Source: Labyrinthula sp. Ha
Lineage: Eukaryota; Sar; Bigyra; Labyrinthulida; Labyrinthulaceae
Direction of reading: 5' to 3'
DNA length: 64,000 nucleotides
Assembly (NCBI GenBank): GCA_015227615.1
Contig: JAALGZ010000005.1
Location: 1,116,001-1,180,000, forward strand
Shown one piece after another: positions 22,701 to 33,590 of this stretch. The notes under the pieces were generated by a model that searched no databases, had not been told where the DNA came from, and saw nothing but the letters and a program-made list of their open reading frames with translations. The position numbers were made by a program, and so were the translations under genes. Position 1 is the first letter of the stretch. Each line of letters opens with the position of its first letter.

Positions 22701-23334
22701 TATTTTGAGTTTGGGAAATGTTGTCTTATACCAGAAAGATATAGATTTATTGAAACCTGGGAGTTGGTTGAATGATTCTTGTATTCAGTTTGGATTCGAG
22801 TTATTGAAAAGAAGGTATGAAGAGATTGATGTTTTTTTCGTTGATCCTGGTGTTGTTTTCATGTTGAGTGTCTTAAGGGAAAAGGAAATTCTCGGGGAAG
22901 AAAATAGGGAAATAAGAGAAAAGATACAAGAGAGAAGATTGGTACTATTTCCTGTTGTAGGTGGTGCGGATGTGGATAAGGGAGGTGGGGTTCACTGGAG
23001 TCTATTGGTGTATGAAAAAGCAACGAAGAAATTTTTTAATCTTGATTCAAACAGAAGCTTTAACTATGTTCAAGTGGAAGCACTGGTTGATAAGTTGAGC
23101 ACCTTCATTGGAAAACCAAGAATAGAGAATATAAAAACTCCACAGCAAGAAAATAGTTTTGATTGTGGGATTTTTCTGCTATGTTTCGCAGATATCTTGC
23201 TAGAAAAATATCAAGAAAAAAAGAGTGTAGAAATTGCATTAACAGATGGTTCATTTGGAGTGAAGGTAGAAAAGATAGTTGAAACAAAGAGGAAATCTTT
23301 ATTGAAACAAGTGGAGAAGCTAATCTCCTCTTAA
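22690..23334 (+). CDS. SENP8: SENP8/NEDP1-type deneddylase (Ulp1-like cysteine protease)
   Basis: A 214-residue C48-family cysteine peptidase close to human SENP8 (212 residues), which processes the NEDD8 precursor and removes NEDD8 from targets other than cullins. The family start 'D-x-x-L-L-x-x-x-S-W-L-N-D' is at residues 17-29. The catalytic set is His102 (VHWSLLVY), Asp119 (NLDSN), Gln153 and Cys159 (N-S-F-D-C-G). The N-terminus aligns with SENP8 from the first residue, so the ATG at 22690 is well supported. The next Met is beyond the WLND motif and could not serve. Divergent from PP2C with overlapping starts, and convergent with the membrane-protein gene (72 bp between stops). The Lys/Arg-rich C-terminus is slightly longer than in animals. 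Confidence 0.93.
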   Translation: MSDIILSLGNVVLYQKDIDLLKPGSWLNDSCIQFGFELLKRRYEEIDVFFVDPGVVFMLSVLREKEILGEENREIREKIQERRLVLFPVVGGADVDKGGGVHWSLLVYEKATKKFFNLDSNRSFNYVQVEALVDKLSTFIGKPRIENIKTPQQENSFDCGIFLLCFADILLEKYQEKKSVEIALTDGSFGVKVEKIVETKRKSLLKQVEKLISS

Positions 23335-23406
23335 ATCTCCCAGCACCTAAAGCCTAAACTATACTACAAGACAGAAACATTGTCCACTATTCATCACTCC
23401 TCTCTC

Positions 23407-24528
23407 TTAATAAGTTGAAGCATGAGCTAAAGCTTGACTAGGAACTTTTCCAATTGAGCATATAGTTGACATTTTTCCACTGTCTGTTCTTGAAAGCTGA
23501 TCAATAATATCATTCTGACCAATTATAGGCTCTCCAGGTTGAAATCTCTCTCCTTGAATAGCTGTTGCAAGAACTAGACGATCTGAAGTTTCATTAAACT
23601 CTGGAGCAACATTTTCACCACCAATTTTCAACCTGTCGGATGCATTTAACACAGCAGCTTGGGATTCACTTTTTGAAAAAAAGTAAAATGAAGCCAAGCA
23701 AAAGATAGAGGCGATAGCTGCAAGAGCTCTAACAAACTTATCCAGTGATCTCTCCTTTTCTTCAGGTTTTAACCCAGATGGAACAAATGTTGGAACGAAG
23801 GTCGGGATATCCTGGCCATTACAGCTTTCAAAAGATACAACTTCTGGGAGACTATCCAACTCACAAGCGTTTTCAAAACCTTGGAAACAAGTTGCGCTCG
23901 AGTTGTATTGCTTAAGCCCTTTCAAATCTTCTTCATTCGTCTGTACGCACCCTGAGTTGAGTACCTGATTTTGAACAGTTCCACCTCGAAGCTTATTAAA
24001 AGATATTTTAACAAAGTTTTCTTGACCTCCAAGTACAATGCAAGGCGAATCTCTCTCTCGAGTGGAAGATGCCGTGTAGGATAGCGCTTGTGATGCATCG
24101 CAGGGGATATCTGGCGGCGGTGAGTTGCAAAAATTCCCCTCACAGGAAAAAACATTGAAATCCTTTTCGAGATGAACAGATCCAATATTATTTTTGGTCA
24201 TTGATTGCACACTTGTTTCGTTGACATAGAAATCTGACAAACATCCAAAGGGCTGGGCAAGGATAAATTCTTGTCCATTGGGTCTGATGTTGAAAAACTC
24301 AAGGTATATGCACTTGTTCAATGATTCTAGATTTGAGTTACAAGTTGTTACCACGTATCCAGGAAATATATTTTCAGTTGAATCTTCTTCTTTTTCCTTT
24401 GGATAACCGCACTTATTAAAACATGGATGAGTTGATTCAACAAAGCAGTCGTAGCAAGCTTGAAAGCATTGTGTAGCACTAGCAAGTTTTTCATTTAGAA
24501 GAAGCGCAAGAAAAAATAGAAGAACCAT
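23407..24528 (-). CDS. Cys-rich single-pass membrane protein with signal peptide
   Basis: A 373-residue protein I do not recognise. It has a hydrophobic signal peptide (about 1-18, cleavage likely after A-S-A). An ectodomain of roughly 240 residues carries 16 cysteines, with spacing at the start C21, C25, C28, C36, C40. Possible N-glycosylation sites lie at N-E-T (103) and N-S-S (209). One transmembrane helix at about 265-284 precedes a cytosolic tail of about 90 residues. The even cysteine count and position suggest disulfide-bonded extracellular modules and a type I topology. It has no obvious EGF, kinase or lectin signature. The start is the ATG at 24526-24528, beside 7.8 kb of desert. Confidence 0.82.
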   Translation of the reverse strand: MVLLFFLALLLNEKLASATQCFQACYDCFVESTHPCFNKCGYPKEKEEDSTENIFPGYVVTTCNSNLESLNKCIYLEFFNIRPNGQEFILAQPFGCLSDFYVNETSVQSMTKNNIGSVHLEKDFNVFSCEGNFCNSPPPDIPCDASQALSYTASSTRERDSPCIVLGGQENFVKISFNKLRGGTVQNQVLNSGCVQTNEEDLKGLKQYNSSATCFQGFENACELDSLPEVVSFESCNGQDIPTFVPTFVPSGLKPEEKERSLDKFVRALAAIASIFCLASFYFFSKSESQAAVLNASDRLKIGGENVAPEFNETSDRLVLATAIQGERFQPGEPIIGQNDIIDQLSRTDSGKMSTICSIGKVPSQALAHASTY

Positions 24529-25680
24529 TTTTTTGCTTTGAGATACGTGGGTATTCTATTTGTGTTCTAAAGTACCATTGAATTGTTCATCTATAAATTA
24601 ATACTGTTGTGTTATTTTCATTTCAAAGAAATTTGTCATCGTACCGGATTTAGCGGATATAACGACATTATAAAGATAATAGAGAATATTGTATTTAGTT
24701 GGAATAAGGAAAATAAAAAAATGAAGAAAATCTCTTGTACCATATTTACTATTTATACAGAAAGAATTCTAGGATCATATTAGATGGGTTTAACTATTTT
24801 ACTCAAGCACCTGTTTTGCAGAATGCTTAAACCAAAGAAACAAAATGCTGTGTTGTAATTTTATGATGCCTTTAGAAACTCTTCTATAATTGCTCCACAA
24901 GTTGGATCCTCGTCAAATCAGAGATATTAATTTTGTTAGCAGTAGATTGCACAAATATTTATAAAAATAAAATATATTTTTGAAATATTAATGGTAACAT
25001 CTTTATCTCTTAAAGGTTCTCTTACAAGTTAAAAGCAAACTGTCTCAGAATGCGAGTTCCTGGAGGTCCATTACTGGAACTCTTTCAAGAAAAAATCAAC
25101 TTCTACTAATATTTTCTAAGCCAACATATTTTTTAGTTGTGCTGTGCATAATTATTCTACTAAAGTGGCGGTCAACTTGAATTCAGATATAAACAGCTCA
25201 CATATACAAATTTCATATGATTATTAATCACACAATTTAGTTGCAGATATTCATTGTTACTTTTATTAAGATAAAATTTGATTTATTAATTATCATTGTA
25301 TCACCTCTGAGTCACCCCATTCATTGTGTACCGGCTTAAATTATGTAGTGTAACAACTAACACTTTCTCTTCTCAAAGAGCAGCCAATAACTGCATTATT
25401 TGATATAAGAAGGCATTTGGTCTTAATCTAAGTACAATCTATACTATCCCAGAAATAAAACAATTTTTGAATCAAGATACGGCTCTCAGTTTCTGTTTAA
25501 TTTATGAAACTAATCCCATAAGATATTAAGGTAATTGAACCCTAATATTAAGATAGAATAGTTATCCAAGAATATTGCCAAGATATTTCTTATGTGGCCG
25601 CACCAACCTATAAATGTAAAGAAAAATTATGGTCATTATTTCTAAACCCACGTGTATAGTTGAGATAAGGGCACAGAAGC

Positions 25681-26059
25681 TTATGATTTAGGGCTGAAAA
25701 CGGATAAAGTCCAAGTGACATGGTATGAATGCTGGTTGAGTGTTCGAGCAACAGGAAGTTCCAAAAGAACTGGTACTTTGGCCCTATTCATTGTAATTAG
25801 GTCATCAGAATCTATCAGCGTTTGCTTGGTGGATACCATATTTTTAATGAATATGCTATCCACTCCAAATAATTGTTGGCATGAAAACCAGAACAGTGGG
25901 CGTACCGCACGCTATTGCATTTGCTATTAATTTCGAAGTTACATTCGTCACTTTATTTCTAGTATGAGAGTCATACTCAAATACAACAGTTAGAAAAGTA
26001 TTATGTTGAGCGAATGATAATATTTTAGCTAAGCCTACATGACATTTAGCAGCTAGCAA
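25681..26059 (-). pseudogene. decayed coding-like stretch, identity uncertain
   Basis: Two abutting minus-strand frames of about 67 and 60 codons read as one protein-like stretch with a single interruption. No upstream ATG region or neighbour is apparent. The order of hydrophobic strands and a 'GTPTVLVF...VDSIFI...KVPVLLE' pattern vaguely recalls the Rossmann-like domain of the eIF2B/methylthioribose-phosphate isomerase family, but no diagnostic motif is intact. It is probably an old gene fragment. It could also be chance. Confidence 0.25.
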
Positions 26060-29000
26060 TTAATTTTTGATTTTTTATATTATTCCTCATAAAAAGGTTG
26101 TTTTTCGTAAAAAAAGTTTTCCTTTTATGTTTTCAGTAACTGAGCTATTATACTTTGGATATAGCTCCAACCAAATCAAACCTAATGAGAGGTTCCTTAC
26201 TTCAAATTATGAGGACTCTAGTCCGATAATAAAGATAAGCAACAGAATTCACTGAGGATTTAGATATTGATGAGGTCATAAAATCTAGCCATTGCTTGTT
26301 GATAAACCCTAAACTTGATGAACCCTAGATAGAATGCTTTCAAATTTATACGGACATTTAGTATTTCGAGAACTGGACAAAACATATTCGTGCTTCTTAT
26401 TGAGACTAATCGTTGCGCGTATCATTTGTTTTAACTCCTTTGCATATGATCCCATTGCGGCCTCAACCACTAAGCAAATTTTAAAGTCATCACTGAGCTC
26501 TATTTGCTAAATATAGTTTTAGTATGCACCACTATTGTCACTCAAAAGTAATTTTTGTAAGTGACGCATAATTAATTTAGTTACCATTTAATTTAACCAT
26601 TCAGAGAGTAAATCCCCATATATCTCGATGTTCCAAGTTTAAGACATTTTATTATTTGAGCTAACTTCTTGTATGATAAAAATCTTAGTTGTGTTTTCCA
26701 CTTGTCTTGTAAGGGTGTTTATCTACTGAACACAGCTTCACAGATAAATCTTTTAACTTTTTCATACGTGCACTTCCTTCGATAGGATTTTTACCAAGTA
26801 ATAAAGAAACAAACTTTCTTGTATAATTGATAAGTATAATGCTATCTCCCAATATCTAAGCTTAGAAATACTCCTCGCATTTCTTTCCTTAGATATCATT
26901 ATGAATAGAACCGAAGCTGAGATTGCTGACTATCATATTTTGTTTCAAGTTATTTATACAGTAAATACCTTTCTTTTTGCATTATAAATCAACTATTTGT
27001 TTGAAAATAAAAATAAACAGAGTTCTCCGCATACCGGATATCACGGTATTGTACTTTCACATCCTGTAGGAAACAGGGTGTTACATATTCCTATAAAGTA
27101 AGATGTATATTACCTCTAAGAAAAAACTGGAAGAAAGCAATATCCCTCCTATCATGGGCATCTTTCAATAACATCCTACTATTTCTTATGACTCTTAGAT
27201 TTTCTGGAAATAATATATTCTGAGAAGTGGAATAACAATATCTTCTAAGATATCATTCTTATTTCGCCATATCAAGTTGAGTAAAGAGATAGAGTTAATG
27301 CGGGTATGAACTTACTAATTTGATAAATTAATACATCGTACACTTGCACATCTTAAAATCGGTTGTATTACGTAAAAAAATATTATTTCTCAGGAATTTT
27401 GGAAGTTTTCGTTTGGTTAAAAAGTTCTTACTTTCCAAAAAAGCAGCTCTTATAGAAAACTATATTTTCATTATGGAAAGAAGAGTATTCGGTTAAAATT
27501 CTCCCTAATCCACCACGATCATAAACTTATATAGAAATTAAATATAATATATCTACAAGTACCATGTTCTGAGGTGATTTTTAAGTTCTGGACTATTTTT
27601 AGTATCCAATATACGAAGCTCTCGTAAAACACCCGAGATATTATTATAAATAAGCTTAATGTTATGAAGTGAGATGAATGTTAGCTACAAGCACAATGAT
27701 TTGAAAAATAGAGCACTGATATGCTTGTTTCCTAAAGGGAGTATGGTCTTTTTATTTGAGTCCGAATCCTCTTAATAAGCGCCAGCAACAGTTGTAGAAT
27801 TTTTTTAAAAAGTACAAGTCCTGCTAAATATTTTCTGTTCAGGCTCAAGTTGAGGAATTTTTCTTATCATATTTGCCCTTAGAAGCATAGGTATACTTTC
27901 ACAAGAATCGTCCAACCTTGTGAGAAGCATATGGTGTAAATTGAAACTAAAGATGTGTCTTCATCGCTCTACAACCGGTCTTATTAATGAACTAGATATC
28001 GACATCTATGTATGTCATCTTCCACATTAACTATCTAGAAACTATTTGAAATATTCTTGTGATTTATTTTTAAGTTAATCTGTGTATGTGTTATAGCTGA
28101 AATAACCGGAACTATCTCTAGAAATGAATAAAGCATTTGAAGATGTGACAGTTAAGTTAAAAAACCGCTATCACAAATAGTAAAAAAATCAGATCGAGTT
28201 ACAAAGCTATGTCTTATTAATATTCAGACATTTTAAAATACTGGTGTAATATTATTTGTTTTTTTTCTGATTCAACTAGTAAAGTAAATTATAAATATTT
28301 TCTGTTAGATCTGATTTCTTTACTGAAAATTTTGAACCACATGTCTTTACATATACTTTTAACTGACTCAATATATCTCTGTACTACTTCCAGATACATT
28401 TCTTAAGCCACTGTAACAAAGAGCACCGGGAAGTTATTTTAATACCCATTCATATCTCCGAATTCTTTGTTGACAAAAGTATATAAAAATACAAATATAT
28501 CGCTCTACTGTCTCTGCAAAGTATAGTTCATTTGAGATTAACTTAAACTGCATTTTAATTACACCTGCTAACAGGTAAGTAACATGTAATATCTTTGAAC
28601 CTGCTCCTTGGAAGCAAATCTCTTAATACCAAGATTTGCAATTTGAGCTTGCAAACAACACTTATCAGAAGCGAATTTCATCAACACAGAAGTTATGTCT
28701 TAAAGATACCTTATATACCTGATGTACGGGTTAGTTATAGCTTAGAAAACCTATAAGTTAAGCTCAATGGGACCATCAAGTACTCCAACAATCAAATTTT
28801 CTCTCAAATATTTTTCCGAAGTATTTGCTTAACACTGAAATTTGTACATTAATTACTTGCTCTCCCGAGGCTTTTACTTACATGACAAACGTGGGCTTTC
28901 ATAGATATAGTTTATTCATTGTTAAGATAAAGGGTTGGTATAAGCATACTTTAGAAAATCTCAGAAATTTTATCATGATTATTCTATTTTTCATGATATT

Positions 29001-29214
29001 TTTAGCGCATTACCAAGCTTTGTTATATTTTGGTAAGCAATCCCTGCGAAATTGAACTGAAAAGGGCAAGTAATGCTACGTTTTCATACTTTGATGAAAT
29101 ATATTAGGTGGCGTTTTAGGTTTTTAATTCAACTTTGATGTTGAGGTTTATTGGTCTATTATGACTGAGTATTGATAATATCACAGACTCCTTTTGCTTT
29201 TTGTACCCAGACCT

Positions 29215-29760
29215 CCCCTTTTTTTGACATTTTGATACTTTGGGTTCTTCAAACTACTGGAGTCTTGTCATCCTTGCCTGTTATTCTACGTTAGTGCCAT
29301 TTGTTTACTCCAGTTAAGGGAAATTAAGCTCATATTTCTGCCTTGTCTCCTGTTTTACTTTATCCACTAAGCCACTCAAAATTGGCTATTAACAGTCCAA
29401 CGATAGTACCTTATGGATCTATGATCCATGGCTAATCTGGTTATCAGTCTCAACACTTTGTTTAAATAAAAACATCGAAGATAGCACTCATTCCCTGGAA
29501 ACCTAGCTATGTTCCCAGTTATTCTTGAAACATAGTGGGTAATGTGACGAATTTTGCCTTGGTTTTCATACTATGCAAGAATGATAAAAAAATATCTGGG
29601 CGATTTGGCTTTTGTACCTGTGGCGCAAAGATGATTTCAGATATAAAGACACATCAAGAAAACACAAATATCATTTGATTCATAGCAAAGTTTGAAAGTA
29701 AAATAAAACTCAAGATTTTCAATAATATCATGATAGCTTTGATAGTTTTTAATCAAACAG
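29215..29760 (+). repeat. diverged dispersed repeat, copy B
   Basis: Counterpart of the copy at 2221-2790 in the same orientation. The shared core is at 29389-29408 (TTAACAGTCCAACGATAGTA), with flanking collinear words including 'tttgatactttg', 'tccttgcctgttatt', 'ttactccagtt' and 'gtaatgtgacg'. No inverted or direct terminal repeats are visible. A minus-strand frame of about 89 codons without an ATG lies just beyond it (29776-30045) and could be part of the same element, but I do not recognise it. Confidence 0.55.
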
Positions 29761-31369
29761 CGCTCGTAAATGTAACTATTCATTCCTAGGTAGCAGCGAA
29801 CCGATTGCGAAGACCTTTAAATTAATCCCCACTTGCACGTTTCTCAGTAACCTAACCAAAATAATTTTATTGTCTGTCCCTTGGCAGAGCTCAACTATTG
29901 TAGTTACAACCTCTATATTTTCTGCGTCTTCTTCGTAAAAAATTATGGATAAGTTTTCCTGACAATAAATCGAATGAGTAAAAAGGATTATAATGCTATT
30001 CTTAGCATTTGTAAAGTAGAGAGGTATACTTCTTTGCTTGTGCAAACAGATTTTTTCAGTTGATTAGTATACCCGAAATACATTGAAACTGTACTGGATC
30101 TGATCTTTCTTGGTTCTTGTACTCTCTTCAGAATCATTTATTAATCTGAACCTTCGGGCATTTTGTTATATGTAGCAAATTTCAACATATCAAAGCATAA
30201 CGATTATTAACTTTTTCTTGGTTTACCAATCTCTACTTTTTATCCCACATTTTCCTGTGGTAATATTGTAATGCACAAGATATTCTGGAAAAAGTTCTCA
30301 GATATTTACTTAGTCGGTTTCCTTATGCAATTATTTCTCTGGTTTCTCAAGATTTCAATTTAGCTAAGTAACTACGTTGGTTGGAGAGAATTCTGGGGCC
30401 CTGAAATAGCTTTCTTATTTTACAGACCTGGATTTTCTCTGAGAAATATACCATGAATTTAAATATTGATTTAGATCAAGAAGAAAACCCGATCATCAGA
30501 GTGAACTGCAAAAAGATTGTGGCACTATTCTTAGAAATGAACTCTCTTCTCAGCGAATGTGCTGCCATATCCTGTTTATTTCATCCAAAAAGATCAATGG
30601 GTGTCTGATTTCTATAAACCAAATCCGGAAGCAAGGGTAAGCTCACGGTTTAATACCTGGGCCTAGTAAACATATACATAGCCTAATGCATATTGTTAAT
30701 GTGCACCAGTTGCAGAATTCGTAAGAGTACAACACTCGAACTGCGTATTCTGCTATCGTAGACTAATTGAAACCCATAGAAGAAAGCAAATTATTCTTAT
30801 TTGTGTACAAAATTTAGCCAAAACCGTCAACACAACATCTTCATCTTTTTCTTGATCCGTAGCAAGCAGATAATGAATTCTAGCGAGAGTTGATAAATTA
30901 TTATCAATTCAAGGCGTGCAAGGTTTTGAAGGAAGTTGATGATGATGATGATTTAAGGAGTTAACTGGGCCAAGTAGCTTAACCCATTATGATCCGTATA
31001 ATCATAACACCTAACTACCTGCTTACTCTATATGCTTGATTTTATTGGTTCCTCTGACAGGATCCTGGAACATCATTGGTCGACTACTGTGTTTCTAGTA
31101 GGGCTCTATTAATTGCCTAAAATCTAATCCAAAGCACAGCAGAAAATTTAAAACTTGGCAAGAATTACGCGATTGAAATCAAGAGGCTTTGTGCACGTTG
31201 TCTGGACATCCTGCAGCACTTGAATTAGTTTCAGGGCATGAAATGAAGCTTATCTAGAGGAATTTTACAAGAATTGAGAATATTTACTGCGATGTGGCTG
31301 TTTTCTGTTTCGCGGGTACCTAGCTTCTTTATCTAGTTCGCAGAAGGGTGGATTCAAGGTTCTTGGGCA

Positions 31370-31580
31370 TTTTTTTAATGTTCGAATGATAGCAGTGAGT
31401 TACATAAAGGATGTTCAGAGGGGTTTTGCGTTCGGATGGTGGGTTCTCTTGATATAAATGTTCGGCTGGGGGGCTTGGACTATTTTTTAATGTTTTAACG
31501 GAGGAGCACCTTGTTATCTTGATTTATGTTCCGGACACTCCAGCTGTATTATTATGTTCCAGATGTTCCGAGCCTGCAGT
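31370..31580. repeat. imperfect direct repeats with ATGTTC words
   Basis: The word ATGTTC recurs at about 31379, 31409, 31458, 31527, 31554 and 31563, several times followed by C/G and G. Longer partners are 'tttttttaatgtt' (about 31370 and 31475) and 'tcttgat..ataaatgttcgg' with 'tcttgatttatgttccgg'. The unit length is irregular (roughly 30-80 bp), so this is either a decayed tandem array or part of the adjoining remnant. Confidence 0.35.
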
Positions 31581-31689
31581 TGCTAGTTGTTTTGGAATAT
31601 TTTTTACACTTGATCCATGAGTCCCAGATATTCAAGAGGTCCAAGGTTTCGTGAAAGCTTTGCTAACTAATCTGTTCTTGCAGTTATTT

Positions 31690-32262
31690 CTTGGGTGGGC
31701 CTTCCAGCGTGTATTCTTCTTCTGGTTGCTGTTCCTGGCCTTCTTGCTCTGGATGATGGTCTTCAGGCTATTCGACTGATGGTACTGTCTGGTGGTCTTC
31801 GTCTTCTTGCTCCTGGTTCAATTCTTCTTGTTGCACTCTTAGCGCTTCAAACCTTATCTTTAGGTTGCTTAAGTTTAAGTTCCAGTTCCAGGATGCTGTC
31901 GCTCCAAGCCTTAACATCCGCAACTTGCGAAGCAAGTTCTTCAGTATGGAAAGTAGCTACACCTTCAGTTTTAGTAGGCGGTTTTGAGAAAACCCACCTA
32001 CCTTGAGGCTGGGCTAACACAGGTCCCTCCCTTCAGTTTTGCCAAAGCCATTCCTGTGCAATTCTTGGATCATTAAGATCTTTGTCCTTCAGGAAATCGA
32101 GAGTAAGAAAGTAGTTTTTGTGGCGTTAAGGCCACCTGCGTTGACGCATATTAGATTTATTTCTTGTCTAAGTTGGTTCACATATCCTGGTTCTTTGTTA
32201 CAAGGTGGCAGAGGGTGTTCGCCCTCAGAAGTTGACAACTCGTTACGTCCTTTTGTCATTTC
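31690..32262 (-). pseudogene. GC-richer decayed coding remnant, Gln/Glu-rich
   Basis: Clearly GC-richer than the surrounding desert. Read on the minus strand it shows long Gln/Glu/Pro-rich and coiled-coil-like stretches, and an upstream part with an ATG-led segment. It is broken in a few places. I see no reverse transcriptase, protease, integrase or transposase motif, so its origin is unknown. Both a lost host gene and a fossil element's structural protein are possible. It lies head-to-head with the GTP cyclohydrolase gene. The plus-strand Leu/Ser-rich frame over the same bases is its mirror image, not a gene. Confidence 0.35.
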
Positions 32263-32355
32263 TGTAATTCTAAAATCTTTTTATGAAATTTCTGTTCTGG
32301 GATAAAGGCCATATTGGCCACGTGAATTCCGTTCCTGGTTCAGTCAAAGTAAACG

Positions 32356-32955
32356 ATGAATGGAAACAAACACAGCAATGGTCATAATGGGGTAGCGTTG
32401 AAGAAAGAAGAATCTCTGAAAATGGCTGCAAAAACTATCCTTACCTCAATTGGAGAGGATGTTTCTCGAGAAGGTTTGATAAAAACTCCGGAACGGTTTG
32501 CTAAGGCCATGAGTTTCCTGACAACTGGGTACAAGGAGGATTTGCATGAGCTGTGTTCAAAAGCAATATTCGAAGAAGACCACAATGAGCTTGTTCTAGT
32601 CAGGGATATTTCTGTTTACTCTCTCTGTGAACATCATATGCTTCCTTTCTTCGGTGTTGTGCATATTGCTTATATTCCTAATGGGCGGATCCTTGGGCTT
32701 TCTAAGTTCGCCAGAATTGTAGAAATGTTTTCTCGCCGGCTTCAAGTACAAGAAAGACTTGGAACAGAAATAGTTGAAGCAGTTATGGAGATCTTAAAAC
32801 CAAAAGGTGCTGCTGTAGTAATAGAGGCTGAGCACATGTGCATGGTAATGAGGGGAGTGCAGAAACAGAACAGCAAGACATTGACATCTGCTGTAAGAGG
32901 TGTATTCAAAAGAGATAGCAGAACAAGACAGGAATTTTTTAGTTTGATAAGGTAG
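32356..32955 (+). CDS. GCH1: GTP cyclohydrolase I
   Basis: Converts GTP to 7,8-dihydroneopterin triphosphate, the first step of folate and tetrahydrobiopterin synthesis. It is a 199-residue protein, a normal length for the family. The signature R-D-I[13 protein letters not shown] spans 83-98. Zinc ligands are Cys91, His94 and Cys162 ([10 protein letters not shown]). The [20 protein letters not shown] block and the C-terminal R-x-E-F-x-S-L-I end are intact. The first 15 residues (Asn/His-rich) are not conserved. There is no targeting signal, so it is likely cytosolic. First gene of a tight four-gene island. Its stop is 29 bp from that of the convergent lipoyl-like/SAM gene. Confidence 0.96.
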   Translation: MNGNKHSNGHNGVALKKEESLKMAAKTILTSIGEDVSREGLIKTPERFAKAMSFLTTGYKEDLHELCSKAIFEEDHNELVLVRDISVYSLCEHHMLPFFGVVHIAYIPNGRILGLSKFARIVEMFSRRLQVQERLGTEIVEAVMEILKPKGAAVVIEAEHMCMVMRGVQKQNSKTLTSAVRGVFKRDSRTRQEFFSLIR

Positions 32956-32984
32956 TGTGCATGATAAGAACGATAATAGATATT

Positions 32985-33590
32985 TTATTCTAGTTTTTTG
33001 AGAATCAACTTTGCATGACCAGTTTTTATTCCAAGTTCTTCTAGATCTTCAAGTGTTGCATTTTGAAGTTCTTCTACTGTATCAAACCCGTCTTGCTTAA
33101 GTGGTTGTATATAGGAAGTATACTTTTCTCCTAGTGTAAGTAGATAATCTTCAATTGAAGCCGAATTTTCCTTCATTTCTTTTACAACAAGTTCTGCCTG
33201 AGCTACGTCTCCAATTACAGCAATCTTAGTTCCAGGTGAAAGTTTTTCTGAACCACCTCGTTTTAATATCTGAGTCAGGAAACCTTCTACATCAGCTTGA
33301 AGATCATAAGAATACTCTGGCGTATCAATTTCACACAGCGCTTCTTCAACTTTCACTTCATCTCCAACTCCCTTGTACCACTGTAAGACACTTACTTCGT
33401 GATGACCGTCGTCTGGAAGCTGTACAAAGCTCAAAGGAGATCCTTCTTCGATTTTTTCCTGCGTTTCAGCCGTAATCTTACCATCATTTTTTGTGACATC
33501 GGTGTTGAAGAAGGACTTAATCACAGTCTTGCGCAAGTCGCTTCGCCTTATTAAATTCTTTCCTATCCGTCTTGAAGTTTGAAGAAACAT
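32985..33590 (-). CDS. mitochondrial lipoyl-like domain fused to a SAM domain, lipoyl lysine absent
   Basis: A 201-residue protein with three parts. An Arg/Lys-rich amphipathic leader (about 1-28) suggests a mitochondrial presequence. Residues about 53-128 form a lipoyl/biotinyl-type beta barrel resembling E2 subunits of 2-oxoacid dehydrogenases ('W-Y-K-G-V-G-D-E-V-K-V-E-E-A-L-C-E-I', ending 'P-G-T-K-I-A-V-I-G'). Residues about 150-201 look like a sterile alpha motif ('L-K-Q-D-G-F-D-T-V-E-E-L' and 'L-G-I-K-T-G-H-A-K-L-I-L-K-K-L'). Where E2 proteins have E-T-D-K, this has D-T-P-E, so the residue in the lysine position is Glu92 and lipoylation there seems impossible. There is no E2 catalytic or peripheral-subunit-binding domain. 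It may be an adaptor or structural protein; function unknown. Confidence 0.78.
   Translation of the reverse strand: MFLQTSRRIGKNLIRRSDLRKTVIKSFFNTDVTKNDGKITAETQEKIEEGSPLSFVQLPDDGHHEVSVLQWYKGVGDEVKVEEALCEIDTPEYSYDLQADVEGFLTQILKRGGSEKLSPGTKIAVIGDVAQAELVVKEMKENSASIEDYLLTLGEKYTSYIQPLKQDGFDTVEELQNATLEDLEELGIKTGHAKLILKKLE

Larger units (their letters stand above)
24529..32355. other. gene desert with repeat and decayed coding stretches
   Basis: About 7.8 kb with no intact gene I can support. It contains a coding-like broken stretch at 25.68-26.06 kb, the second copy of the dispersed repeat at 29.2-29.8 kb, five tandem GAT units at 30938-30952, a run of imperfect ATGTTC-containing repeats at 31.37-31.58 kb, and a GC-richer coding-like remnant at 31.69-32.26 kb. 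The remainder is AT-rich and featureless. Confidence 0.6.

Noticed and set aside
31695-32006. Leucine/serine-rich plus frame resembling a signal peptide protein
   Set aside because: No ATG context and a biased composition that is the complement of a Gln/Glu-rich minus-strand remnant.
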